From: an uncultured Prevotella sp.
GTDB lineage: Bacteria; Bacteroidota; Bacteroidia; Bacteroidales; Bacteroidaceae
Length of the DNA: 33,220 bases
Direction of reading: 5' to 3'
Assembly: GCA_946186945.1 (NCBI GenBank)
Contig: CAMHPC010000014.1
Location: forward strand, 1-33,220
A program made the translations under genes and the position numbers. The notes under the pieces are model-generated. The model was not told where the DNA came from. It did no database searches and saw nothing but the letters and a program-made list of their open reading frames with translations. Position 1 is the first letter of the stretch; each line of letters opens with the position of its first letter. Below are positions 25,024-33,016 of this stretch, piece after piece.

Positions 25024-25965
25024 TTACAGACTGCGCAGGTAGCGGTCGGCTTCTATGGCTGCCTTGCATCCGCTGGCTGCTGCTGTCACAGCCTGACGGT
25101 AGTGGGGGTCTGCCACATCGCCTGCGGCATACACTCCGGGCAGTTTGGTGCACGGTGTGCCGTCGATGGTCTTTATGTATCCTGTCTCGTCGGTGTCCAA
25201 CCACTGTTTGAACACATCACTGTTGGGCTTGTGTCCTATGGCGAGGAAGAAACCGTCTATAGGCAGGTCGTAGCGCTGCTCGTCGCTCTCACCCATACGT
25301 TTCACTACATGGGCACCTTCCACACCATACTCGCCAAAGAGTCCCAGTGTGTTGTGCTCGAATAGCACCTCTATATTGTCAGTATCCATCACTCTCTGCT
25401 TCATCACTTCCGAGGCACGCAGGAAGGGCTTGCGCACTATCATATATACCTTCTTGGCAAGTGAAGCCAGATAGAGTGCTTCCTCGCATGCGGTATCGCC
25501 GCCGCCTACCACGGCTACTGTGCGCTTGCGGTAAAAGAAACCGTCGCAGGTGGCACATGCCGATACTCCCTGACCCATGTATTTCTTCTCATCATCCAAT
25601 CCTAAGTACTTGGCGGAGGCGCCGGTGGCTATTATCACCGTGTCGGCTTCTATCTCTACACCGCGGTCGGTGGTGAGCACGTAGGGCTGACTACTCAGGT
25701 CGGCACTTGCTATCTCGCCATCGCGCAGGTCGGTGCCGAACCGCTCTGCCTGTTTGCGCAGTTGCATCATCATCTCATTGCCGTCCACACCCTCAGGATA
25801 ACCGGGAAAATTCTCTACAGTGGTGGTCTGGGTCAACTGTCCACCCGTCTGCATACCGCAATACTCTACTGGTGAGAGATTGGCTCGGGCAGCATAGATG
25901 GCTGCTGTATATCCTGCAGGACCACTGCCTATAATAAGGCATTTCACATGTTCTCTTCCGTTCAT
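25024..25965 (-). CDS. trxB: thioredoxin-disulfide reductase
   Basis: TrxB passes electrons from NADPH through FAD to thioredoxin in the cytoplasm. The 313-residue protein is the low-molecular-weight bacterial type. FAD binding is at GSGPAGYTAAIYAARA near the N-terminus. The redox-active CATC is in VSACATCDGFFY, the NADPH site is GGGDTACEEALYLA, and the second FAD motif is GVYAAGDVADPHYRQAVTAAASG. The ORF track begins 15 codons upstream in a hairpin-containing intergenic region; ATG at 25965 (MNGREHV) fits the family. The subtilase follows within 28 bp and may be co-transcribed. Glutathione peroxidase lies just upstream, and Cys-type GPx enzymes often take electrons from thioredoxin, so the neighbours may be functionally linked. 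Confidence 0.96.
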   Translation of the reverse strand: MNGREHVKCLIIGSGPAGYTAAIYAARANLSPVEYCGMQTGGQLTQTTTVENFPGYPEGVDGNEMMMQLRKQAERFGTDLRDGEIASADLSSQPYVLTTDRGVEIEADTVIIATGASAKYLGLDDEKKYMGQGVSACATCDGFFYRKRTVAVVGGGDTACEEALYLASLAKKVYMIVRKPFLRASEVMKQRVMDTDNIEVLFEHNTLGLFGEYGVEGAHVVKRMGESDEQRYDLPIDGFFLAIGHKPNSDVFKQWLDTDETGYIKTIDGTPCTKLPGVYAAGDVADPHYRQAVTAAASGCKAAIEADRYLRSL

Positions 25966-25984
25966 TGTTCTTTCAGCTTTTATT

Positions 25985-26015
25985 GAAGAATGCCCGTAGG
26001 GCGCGGGCATTCTTC
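25985..26015 (-). terminator. hairpin between gpx and trxB
   Basis: GAAGAATGCCCG and CGGGCATTCTTC make a perfect 12-bp stem with a 7-nt loop, 11 bp after the gpx stop. Neither side has a strong T-tract (AATAAAAGC follows on the minus strand), so it is a likely but not classic terminator. It might also attenuate readthrough into trxB, for which no separate consensus promoter is visible. Confidence 0.6.
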
Positions 26016-26025
26016 TCGTATTGTC

Positions 26026-26577
26026 TTATTTAAGTAACTGCTGTATCTGTTGTTCTATCTCTTCCACCGGAGTCGTGGGCTCAAAGCGTGCCACTACCAG
26101 TCCCACCTTGTTCACGAGAAATTTGGTGAAGTTCCACTTTATGTCGTTCTTCTCTTTGTAGTTGGGGTCTTCCTTGGATAGCATCTCATCGAGTATATGT
26201 GCTATGGGGTGCTCCATATTCCATCCGGCGAAGCCCTTCTGCTCTTTCAGATATTTGAACAGTGGGTCGGCATCATCGCCGTTCACCTTCACCTTCTTGA
26301 AGCGTGGAAACTCGGTGCCATAGTTCAACTTGCAGAAATTGTGTATAGTCTCATCAGGACCGGGAGCCTGCTGACCAAACTGGTTGCAGGGGAAGTCGAG
26401 TATCTCGAAACCCTGACTGTGATATTTCTCGTATAGTTTCTCCAACTCTTCGTACTGCGGAGTGAACCCACATTTCGTGGCGGTGTTTACTATGAGCAAT
26501 ACTTCATTGGCATAACTCTTGAGGGCTACATTTCCACCCTTCCTGTCTTTTACAGTGAAATCAAAAACTGTCTTCAT
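26026..26577 (-). CDS. glutathione/thioredoxin peroxidase, Cys-type GPx
   Basis: The enzyme reduces hydrogen peroxide or lipid peroxides. The 183-residue protein has the peroxidatic Cys36 in NTATKCGFTP and Gln70 in FPCNQFGQQAPG. The Trp-Asn pair is in KWNFTKFLV, completing the GPx tetrad. Cys82 in FCKLNYG is at the resolving-cysteine position, typical of thioredoxin-dependent GPx. There is no signal peptide, so it is cytoplasmic. trxB lies directly downstream, which fits thioredoxin as the electron donor. The gene has no clear consensus promoter in the short gap upstream. Confidence 0.95.
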   Translation of the reverse strand: MKTVFDFTVKDRKGGNVALKSYANEVLLIVNTATKCGFTPQYEELEKLYEKYHSQGFEILDFPCNQFGQQAPGPDETIHNFCKLNYGTEFPRFKKVKVNGDDADPLFKYLKEQKGFAGWNMEHPIAHILDEMLSKEDPNYKEKNDIKWNFTKFLVNKVGLVVARFEPTTPVEEIEQQIQQLLK

Positions 26578-26606
26578 TATTCTATTTAGGTTGTTATAGT
26601 ATTCTT

Positions 26607-26630
26607 TAGATATTCTAGATACTCTAGATA
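26607..26630. repeat. three TAGATA units at 9-bp period
   Basis: TAGATA occurs at 26607, 26616 and 26625 in the 56-bp gap upstream of gpx, with TTC and CTC between copies. It may be a small slippage repeat or a binding site; nothing more can be said. Confidence 0.4.
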
Positions 26631-26633
26631 TAT

Positions 26634-27392
26634 TTATTCCAGGGTTATGTCAACTATCTGGCGCCAGTATTTTGGCAGTTCCTTTTTGCTCTTATATGCC
26701 TTTATGGTCTTGCCATTCTTGTCTTTCTTCTCAAACATGCTGCATTTCTTGCCAGTAATTTTTGTCTGCTCCTGGGGAATGGAGTAGTAGAACAGGTTGT
26801 CGGTCTCTACCAACTCGTTGCCTTTCCATTCCATCTTGCTGAAAGAATATTCCCAGGCACTGTTTGATCCGCTCAGGTATATGGCAGCCTCGTGAGGTGA
26901 GAAGACGGGGTTTTGCAGCGAAGGCTCACCCAGTTTGCCTATACGCTCAAACTTATTCCTTTCGGGGTTCCAGAGCAGTATGGTGCTGTAGGTGCGCGAC
27001 TCTCCCGGTCCGAGGAAGATATCCGTATGTCCGTCGAAGTTGGCATCTACAAAGTGAATCATGGTCTCTGCAGGCTGGTCGTACCAGTCGGTGAAGAGCT
27101 CTTCCTCTCCGGCGAACACCTGTGTCTGTTTACCGTCAATGTATATCACAGCCTTTTGTTGCCCTTCGTCATCTTTGCTCAGCACCACGTTTATGTGTGA
27201 GTCTTTCTGTGCACACTGCGACAGCTTCCATGGATAACTCTCCTTCATGGTCTTTGTCGGTTCAGCGATTTCAGCCTCTGTACTAGTTTCAACGGCTTCT
27301 GTTGTTCCTGCCTTCTTGTCATCCTTGCCCTGTGTGGTACAGCACACCATGGTGAGTAGGAATGTTATCAGTGAAATACTAATTCTATTCAT
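26634..27392 (-). CDS. lipoprotein with VCBS/FG-GAP-like segment
   Basis: The 252-residue product has a lipoprotein-like signal, ISLITFLLTMVCC, from the ATG at 27392. The ORF track start seven codons earlier would leave a very short leader after the promoter. After a Lys/Glu/Thr-rich linker (about residues 22-50) comes a beta-rich domain. FVDANFDGHTDIFLGPG resembles the D-x-N-x-D-G calcium-binding turn of VCBS/FG-GAP-type and XAC2610-like proteins. The C-terminus is Lys-rich. No enzyme motif is seen. It has a good promoter of its own. The next gene upstream encodes another secreted protein with a DLNKDGIADM turn, so the two may be related. Confidence 0.78.
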   Translation of the reverse strand: MNRISISLITFLLTMVCCTTQGKDDKKAGTTEAVETSTEAEIAEPTKTMKESYPWKLSQCAQKDSHINVVLSKDDEGQQKAVIYIDGKQTQVFAGEEELFTDWYDQPAETMIHFVDANFDGHTDIFLGPGESRTYSTILLWNPERNKFERIGKLGEPSLQNPVFSPHEAAIYLSGSNSAWEYSFSKMEWKGNELVETDNLFYYSIPQEQTKITGKKCSMFEKKDKNGKTIKAYKSKKELPKYWRQIVDITLE

Positions 27393-27430
27393 GTCGTATT
27401 TTGTTAGGTTCATTGTTAATGTTTACGATA

Positions 27431-27461
27431 CAAAGTTAGCAAAATAAAACCAAACAGCAAA
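27431..27461 (-). promoter_or_regulatory. promoter of the 252-residue lipoprotein gene
   Basis: Minus-strand -7 TAACTTTG (27438-27431) and -33 TTTG (27461-27458) are separated by 19 bp. The predicted start is about 30 nt before the ATG at 27392. Confidence 0.75.
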
Positions 27462-27509
27462 GTTTCCCCTGTGTTTTTGCTTCATTTTTTCACTACATGA
27501 CTTGCTGTA

Positions 27510-28163
27510 TCACTGCAATTCCGTCTCGCCCAGACGTTTCAGCGGTTCCTTGGCTATATTCTGCCATGTCTCTTTTGCTTTCACCTTCTCGTCGAAAGCG
27601 TTTTCCTCCAATGTCTGTTTCTTGTGTGTGAGATAGTTGAAACTCTCTGTCCTCATGTCTCCTGTCAGTCTCGACAGTTCACACACGTCCTCTCCTATGA
27701 GGTAGAAGTCGCCCTGTTGCATACGGAAGGTGTAAGAATTTGATACGTTGCTATAGCCTCCGGCAGAGTAGAAGAACGACAAGTTGATGATGAGTGTGTT
27801 TCGCGGGGTGATTTTCACTTCTCTCTCTATTGTCTCATATTCATTCTCCATGGCTGGCAGCAGTTCCTTGTATTCCTTCCACTTGTGTAGTTGTCCCTTC
27901 TCGTCGCCGAGGTAGATGGCGAGTATGGGCTTATTGAAATTGTATTGGTAGCCGTCATCGCGGGTCTTTATCTTTTCAGGGTTGTTAGGCAGGGCTATCA
28001 ACACCATGTCGGCTATTCCGTCCTTGTTCAGGTCGCCCATGCTCTCTGTGTGCTCCCATCCGGCGGGCACTATGTTCTCGGCATCAGCACCGGTACGCGA
28101 CAGGCTCTGTGCTGCCATAGTCAGTGGTAGGCAGAGGGTTAGTGTAAGTATGATTTTCTTCAT
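27510..28163 (-). CDS. secreted protein with VCBS-like turn, function unknown
   Basis: The 217-residue protein has a standard signal peptide, MKKIILTLTLCLPLTMAAQS, with a cut after MAA. A DLNKDGIADMVLIALP segment near residues 44-59 resembles the calcium-binding repeat turn of VCBS/FG-GAP proteins. A later part, LIINLSFFYSAGGYSNVSNSYTFRMQQGDFYLIGEDV, is beta-rich and recalls proteins that report on integrin-like folds. No catalytic motif is present. It starts 20 bp after the WecA-like gene's stop, so it is probably on that transcript. The downstream lipoprotein has its own promoter. Confidence 0.8.
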   Translation of the reverse strand: MKKIILTLTLCLPLTMAAQSLSRTGADAENIVPAGWEHTESMGDLNKDGIADMVLIALPNNPEKIKTRDDGYQYNFNKPILAIYLGDEKGQLHKWKEYKELLPAMENEYETIEREVKITPRNTLIINLSFFYSAGGYSNVSNSYTFRMQQGDFYLIGEDVCELSRLTGDMRTESFNYLTHKKQTLEENAFDEKVKAKETWQNIAKEPLKRLGETELQ

Positions 28164-28183
28164 AATCAGGTAAGTTTAATTGG

Positions 28184-29305
28184 TTATTCTTCTCTCTTTA
28201 CGAATGGTTGCTTTCCCCGTTTGCGTATGCGCAGGTTGACGGTGTAGTTGAGTGTGATAAACAGAACTACATCGATTATGATAATCAGCGTGAGCGATGC
28301 ACCGCACAATTTGTTGAGCATTATATTGATGGTAGTGAATAGTAATGACACCGTCAGTATGCAGATGAGTGCGTGGTGCTGGTCCATGCCACTGCGCATC
28401 AGTTTGTGATGTATGTGGTTCTTGTCTGCATCGAAGATAGGAGAGTGATTGACAAGACGGGTGAGTGCCACACGTACCAGGTCGAGCATGGGCACCATGA
28501 GGAAGGTGAACGAGAGTAGTAGACGGTCGGAACGGTAGGGTATGACATTGGGGTTGTCCATCGCCAGTTTCACAAAAAGGAAACCAAGGATGAAGCCCAG
28601 AGTCAGACTGCCTGAATCACCCATGAATATCTTGCGGTTCTTCTCTGGGTCGCCCAGCATGTTGAAATACAGAAAACCTACCACTACGCCCATCAGTCCT
28701 GCTATGAGTATGGCGTAAGACCACATGCCCTCGGAGACGAAGCATGCTAAAAAACCTGCCAGAGCAAGGAAACACAGACCGCCTGCCAGTCCGTCGATAC
28801 CGTCTATGAGGTTGATGGAGTTCTCTATGAATACTATCATAAACACGGTGAGCATCATGCCTACCCATACTGGTATCTCGTGTATGCCAAGAAAACCGTA
28901 TAGATTGTTGATATACAGACCGGAGAGGGGCATTAGTGATGCCGCGAGTATCTGAACAATGAACTTGGTGGTGGCATTCAGTCCTATCAGGTCATCGATG
29001 ATACCCACGGTATAGGTCAGCAGCAGACTGATGAAGAAGAGGCAGGTCCACAGGCTCATGGTCACTTGAGCCTTGCCTGATATGCCGTCGAAAACCAACA
29101 AAGCCACTACCACTGCTATCACCATGCTCGGCAGGAAACTGATACCGCCGAGTCTCGGTATGGCTGTCTTGTGCACCTTGCGCTCGTTGGGTATGTCATA
29201 TAGTTTCTTGCGCTGGCAGTAGTTCATTATCTGGGGGATGAGTATCATTCCGCAGATGATGCTCGCCAGAAAGGATATGATGATATAGATGTAGTGTGTG
29301 GTCAT
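28184..29305 (-). CDS. undecaprenyl-phosphate sugar-1-phosphate transferase (WecA/MraY family)
   Basis: The 373-residue integral membrane enzyme should start a lipid-linked polysaccharide by moving GlcNAc-1-P (or a related sugar) from its UDP form onto undecaprenyl phosphate. About ten membrane segments are visible. Family motifs are GIIDDLIGL near residue 101, NLIDGIDGLAGG near 165, the metal-site FMGDSGSLTLGF and the cytoplasmic ADKNHIHHKLM loop. The HIHH form is typical of the WecA/TagO branch rather than MraY. No O-antigen or capsule cluster adjoins it. There is a 73-bp gap to the DedA gene with no consensus promoter, so it may be read from the glnS operon. Confidence 0.93.
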   Translation of the reverse strand: MTTHYIYIIISFLASIICGMILIPQIMNYCQRKKLYDIPNERKVHKTAIPRLGGISFLPSMVIAVVVALLVFDGISGKAQVTMSLWTCLFFISLLLTYTVGIIDDLIGLNATTKFIVQILAASLMPLSGLYINNLYGFLGIHEIPVWVGMMLTVFMIVFIENSINLIDGIDGLAGGLCFLALAGFLACFVSEGMWSYAILIAGLMGVVVGFLYFNMLGDPEKNRKIFMGDSGSLTLGFILGFLFVKLAMDNPNVIPYRSDRLLLSFTFLMVPMLDLVRVALTRLVNHSPIFDADKNHIHHKLMRSGMDQHHALICILTVSLLFTTINIMLNKLCGASLTLIIIIDVVLFITLNYTVNLRIRKRGKQPFVKREE

Positions 29306-29378
29306 GCTAAGTCAGCGTTTATCACGGTCTTATATCCACAGGTGTGGATGTATTATGATAACTATGCTTCACGGCTGT

Positions 29379-30038
29379 TTATTGTTTGTTGTCGGCTTTT
29401 TGTTCTGTTTTTTTTGTCTTGTATTTCTTCCAGAAGTGCCTTGCCACGAAGAACAGCACCAGTCCTGCCACCAGGATGATGAGTGCCCATTTTATGTACT
29501 CGCCGTATTCCTCTATCTTGCTCTCCAGTTGATCGGGGGGCACCACGCTGTGCAGATACCATCCCAGGGCTGCCAGTATGCAGTTCCATATTCCGGCACC
29601 GATGGTGGTATAGAGCAGGAATTTCCAGTATGTCATACGTGCCAGTCCGGCGGGTATGGAGATGAGGTGGCGTATGCCTATGAGCAGTCGGCCTGTGATG
29701 GTGGCCACCATGCCGTGGTCGTTGAAGTATTTCTCGCTCTTCTCCACTTTCTCCTGGTTGAGCAGGCAGAGGTGTCCCCAGCGGCTGTTGGCGAAGCGGT
29801 AGATGATGGGGCGCCCCAGGTAGTAGCCTGCCAGATAGTTGATGGTGGCTCCAAGGTCGGCACCTATTGTGGCAAACAGTATTACGAGGAATATGTTCAG
29901 GTTGCCATCGGCGGCATGGTATGCTGCGGGCGACACCACCAACTCCGAGGGTACGGGTATCACCGTGCTCTCCAGCATCATCAGAAAGAGTATGGTGCCG
30001 TAATTGAGGTTGCCCAGCAAGTTGCTTATCCAGTTCAT
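29379..30038 (-). CDS. DedA/VTT-domain membrane protein
   Basis: The 219-residue inner-membrane protein belongs to the DedA family, members of which help recycle undecaprenyl phosphate or flip lipids across the membrane. It has about five hydrophobic segments. Visible family features are TVIPVPSELVVSPAAYHA, ATIGADLGATINYLAGYYLGRP, and the arginine-bearing GRLLIGIRHLISIPAGLARM. The ORF track start is 40 codons upstream inside the TPR gene; ATG at 30038 (MNWISNL) overlaps the TPR stop as ATGA and is the better start. The WecA-like enzyme downstream uses the same undecaprenyl carrier, which gives the pairing functional sense. Confidence 0.92.
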   Translation of the reverse strand: MNWISNLLGNLNYGTILFLMMLESTVIPVPSELVVSPAAYHAADGNLNIFLVILFATIGADLGATINYLAGYYLGRPIIYRFANSRWGHLCLLNQEKVEKSEKYFNDHGMVATITGRLLIGIRHLISIPAGLARMTYWKFLLYTTIGAGIWNCILAALGWYLHSVVPPDQLESKIEEYGEYIKWALIILVAGLVLFFVARHFWKKYKTKKTEQKADNKQ

Positions 30039-31291
30039 TGTATTATCTTTTGGTGTATGTTGTCGAAATGAGTCTTTGCGTATTCCACGTATTCCTTCAC
30101 GTCCATGCCCTCGGGGAAAAGGGGTGCGAGGGTGTCGGTCACATACTGTGGAGCACATTCCACACCCTTGGCCAGATGGTCGAGGAAGGCATCGCGCCTG
30201 CCTGCCAGTGCATCTACGAATGCCAGCAGGTCATAGCGGTCGTGCCATTCACCTCTCGTCTCTGTATCGGAGAGTCTGATGAAGCGTGCTATGTCTTCTT
30301 CTATTATTTTTATGGCCTCGTCGGTGCGGTTCAGCATCAGCAGTATGCGCACCTGCTCCATGTGTATCTCGTCGAGTATGCTGCCCTGTCTGCCGTTGGC
30401 GTACTGCTCGGCACGTCTGAGCAGGGCGAGTGCCTCCTGTGGATGGCCATTGTCCATCTGTGCTAAGGCATCGCACATCTCGGTGTGTACATCGTGGGGG
30501 TGATACTTGCGTGCCAAGTCGAAATATTCCTTGGCGCCCTTGGCATTGCCCAGTCTGTTCAGTCCGCTGGCTTTCATTACCAGGGCTTCGCGGTTGGTGG
30601 GTTCTATGGCTATGGCATATTCGCAACTGTTGATGCTCTCTTCGGTGCGTTGCAACATGAACTGTGCAGTGGCAAGTTGCACCCAGTAGAAGGTGGAGTA
30701 GGGGTTGTCGTCTATCAGGCGTTCGAATATCTCTGCTGCCTCGGCATAGTTGCCCTCCATGGCCAGTATGCGTGCCTTGGTCTCCTGATAGTCGTCGTGG
30801 GTGGTCAATTCTGAGCGTCTCAGCCATTCGAGTGCCAGTGCCGGCTGTTCATAGTCGGCATACAGCATGGCCATGTCTATGCCCAGGTCGTCGCGGTCGT
30901 CTTCGTCGGAGTTGTCGTACACCTCCTGCATCAGTGTGTCTGCCTCTTCTATCCGTCCTTCGGCTATCAGCAGTTCTGCCTGCAGATAGTGGTAGTCCAC
31001 GCTGTCGTGGTCGTCCATGCGTTCCAGCCATTGGTATGCCTCGTCCAAGTTGCCGTCGCGCAGCACCAGCAGACGGGCTTTGAAACCTATGAGTGGCAAA
31101 TGGTCGGGATAGATGGTGAGGGCATAGTCCACACACTCCATGGCATCGTCCAACTTGCCATTTACCTGATAGTATTCCACTATGTCGCACAACTCGTCCA
31201 CGTCCATGAACACCGCCTCACCGCTGTCCCTGGCGTTTTCGTACAGTCGCAACTGTCTCAGAAACTCTTGCTCTCTCTCCAGGTTGCTCAT
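30035..31291 (-). CDS. TPR-repeat protein
   Basis: The 418-residue acidic protein is almost entirely helical tetratricopeptide-like repeats. Examples are LDDAMECVDYALTIYPDHLPL, LDEAYQWLERM, YAEAAEIFERLIDDNPYSTFYWVQLATAQFML and TEESINSCEYAIAIEPTNREALVMKA. It has no signal peptide or membrane segment, so it should be a cytoplasmic scaffold. Its start overlaps the glnS stop and its stop overlaps the DedA start, both as ATGA, so the three genes are translationally coupled. The partner is unknown. The link to glnS may be only operon economy. Confidence 0.9.
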   Translation of the reverse strand: MSNLEREQEFLRQLRLYENARDSGEAVFMDVDELCDIVEYYQVNGKLDDAMECVDYALTIYPDHLPLIGFKARLLVLRDGNLDEAYQWLERMDDHDSVDYHYLQAELLIAEGRIEEADTLMQEVYDNSDEDDRDDLGIDMAMLYADYEQPALALEWLRRSELTTHDDYQETKARILAMEGNYAEAAEIFERLIDDNPYSTFYWVQLATAQFMLQRTEESINSCEYAIAIEPTNREALVMKASGLNRLGNAKGAKEYFDLARKYHPHDVHTEMCDALAQMDNGHPQEALALLRRAEQYANGRQGSILDEIHMEQVRILLMLNRTDEAIKIIEEDIARFIRLSDTETRGEWHDRYDLLAFVDALAGRRDAFLDHLAKGVECAPQYVTDTLAPLFPEGMDVKEYVEYAKTHFDNIHQKIIQ

Positions 31292-32991
31292 TTGTTCTTG
31301 CGTGCCCAGGTGTCTTTCAGTCCCACGGTCTTGTTATACACGGGGTGCTCGCTGCTGCCATCGGGGTCAGCCATGAAGTAGCCTATGCGCTGGAACTGCA
31401 GGTATTCGCCTGGCTTGCGTTCGGCGGCGTATGGCTCCACGTAGCACTTGGTGAGTGTGGTGAGCGACTGCGGGTTGAGCAGTTCGCGGAAGTCGCGCTC
31501 GTCGGCAGAGGGGTTCTCCACCTCAAACAGCCGGTCGTATATCCTTACCTCGGCCTCCACGCAGTGATCGGCAGACACCCAGTGCAGTGTGCCCTTCACC
31601 TTGCGGTTGGCACCCTCGCGACCGCTCAGTGTCTCGGGGTCGTATTCTGCCAGTATCTCTGTCACCACTCCCTCTTCGTCTTTCACGCATCCGGTGCATT
31701 TCACTATGTAGGCATTCTTCAGTCGCACCTCCTTGCCTGGTGTCATGCGGAAGAACTTCTTTGGGGCGTCTTCCATGAAGTCGTCACGTTCTATCCACAG
31801 ATGTTTGGAGAAGGTGATGGTGTGTGTGCCGTCAGCCTCGCTTTCGGGGTTGTTTATGGCAGTCATCTCTTCGCTCTCACCATCGGGATAGTTGGTGATG
31901 GTCAGTGCCACGGGGTTGAGCACTGCCGACACGCGCTGTGCCTTCATGTTCAGGTCGTCGCGCACGGCAGCCTCGAGCAGTGCCATGTCGTTGAGGGCGT
32001 CAAACTTGGTGTAACCTATCGAGTCGATGAAGCGGCGTATGCTTTCGGGTGAGTAGCCACGACGGCGCATGCCGCTGAGTGTGGGCATGCGTGGGTCGTC
32101 CCATCCGCTCACCAGACCTTCGTTGACCAGAGCCAGCAGTTTGCGCTTACTCATCATGGTGTAGGTCAGGTTCAGACGGTTGAACTCTATCTGTCGGGGT
32201 CTGTAACTGTGTTGTCCTTCTTTCTCTTGCAGATAGTCTACGAAGAGGTCGTAGAGCGGACGGTGTGGCACAAACTCCAGTGTGCAGATGGAGTGTGTCA
32301 CTCCTTCGAAGTAGTCGCTCTGTCCGTGTGCAAAGTCGTACATGGGATATGCGTGCCACTTAGTGCCTGTGCGATGGTGTGGGGTATGTATGATGCGATA
32401 GATGATGGGGTCGCGGAAGTGCATGTTGGGATTGGCCATGTCTATCTTGGCTCTCAGCACCATCGAACCCTCCACAGCCTCGGGGGTGTTCATGGCGGCA
32501 AAAAGTTTCAGGTTCTCCTCTACAGGGCGGTCACGGTAGGGTGAGGGGGTACCGGCCTGTGTGGGGGTGCCCTTCTGTTCGGCTATCTGCTCTGAGGTTT
32601 GCTCGTCTACGTATGCGCGACCCTGACGGATGAGCCATAGGGCAAAGTCCCACAACTTCTCAAAGTAGTCGGAGGCGTAGTATACCTGTCCCCAGTGGAA
32701 TCCCAGCCATTTGATGTCGTTGAGAATGTTTTCCACATACTCGTTGTTCTCTTTGGTGGGGTTGGTATCATCGAAGCGCAGGTTGCACACTCCGTTGTAT
32801 TTTTCTGCTATGCCAAAATCCATACAGATGGCTTTGGCATGACCTATGTGCAGGTAGCCGTTGGGCTCTGGCGGAAAACGGGTCTGTATACGACCGTCGT
32901 TCTTCTTCTCGGCCAGGTCGGCCTCTACCATTTGTTCTACGAAACTAATACTTCGTTTCTCCTCTGCAGGAGTCATTTCTGTTGTTGCCAT
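31288..32991 (-). CDS. glnS: glutaminyl-tRNA synthetase
   Basis: GlnRS charges tRNA-Gln with glutamine. The 567-residue length is close to the usual 550-570. The class I signature is PPEPNGYLHIGHAKAI near residue 41, followed by RFDDTNPTKE. The KMSKS counterpart is MMSKRKLLALV near residue 280, followed by GWDDPRMPTLSGMRRRGY. The C-terminal anticodon-binding barrels include FVEVENP-like and TLTKCYVEPYA stretches and end with MADPDGSSEHPVYNKTVGLKDTWARKNK. Direct GlnRS means Gln-tRNA need not be made by GatCAB, as is common in this phylum. Transcription should start in the tandem repeats immediately upstream. Confidence 0.97.
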   Translation of the reverse strand: MATTEMTPAEEKRSISFVEQMVEADLAEKKNDGRIQTRFPPEPNGYLHIGHAKAICMDFGIAEKYNGVCNLRFDDTNPTKENNEYVENILNDIKWLGFHWGQVYYASDYFEKLWDFALWLIRQGRAYVDEQTSEQIAEQKGTPTQAGTPSPYRDRPVEENLKLFAAMNTPEAVEGSMVLRAKIDMANPNMHFRDPIIYRIIHTPHHRTGTKWHAYPMYDFAHGQSDYFEGVTHSICTLEFVPHRPLYDLFVDYLQEKEGQHSYRPRQIEFNRLNLTYTMMSKRKLLALVNEGLVSGWDDPRMPTLSGMRRRGYSPESIRRFIDSIGYTKFDALNDMALLEAAVRDDLNMKAQRVSAVLNPVALTITNYPDGESEEMTAINNPESEADGTHTITFSKHLWIERDDFMEDAPKKFFRMTPGKEVRLKNAYIVKCTGCVKDEEGVVTEILAEYDPETLSGREGANRKVKGTLHWVSADHCVEAEVRIYDRLFEVENPSADERDFRELLNPQSLTTLTKCYVEPYAAERKPGEYLQFQRIGYFMADPDGSSEHPVYNKTVGLKDTWARKNK

Positions 32992-33016
32992 ATATCAAAT
33001 AATGTCTTTTTCCGCT

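Noticed and set aside
26607-26630. Three TAGATA units as an operator for gpx
   Set aside because: Kept only as a short repeat. The motif is simple and AT-rich, and no regulator or promoter geometry supports an operator.
29332-29349. TATATCCACA near an inverted TGTGGAT, resembling DnaA boxes
   Set aside because: Only one near match and one poor match, with no cluster, AT-rich unwinding element or replication gene. It is more likely a small hairpin between the DedA and WecA-like genes.
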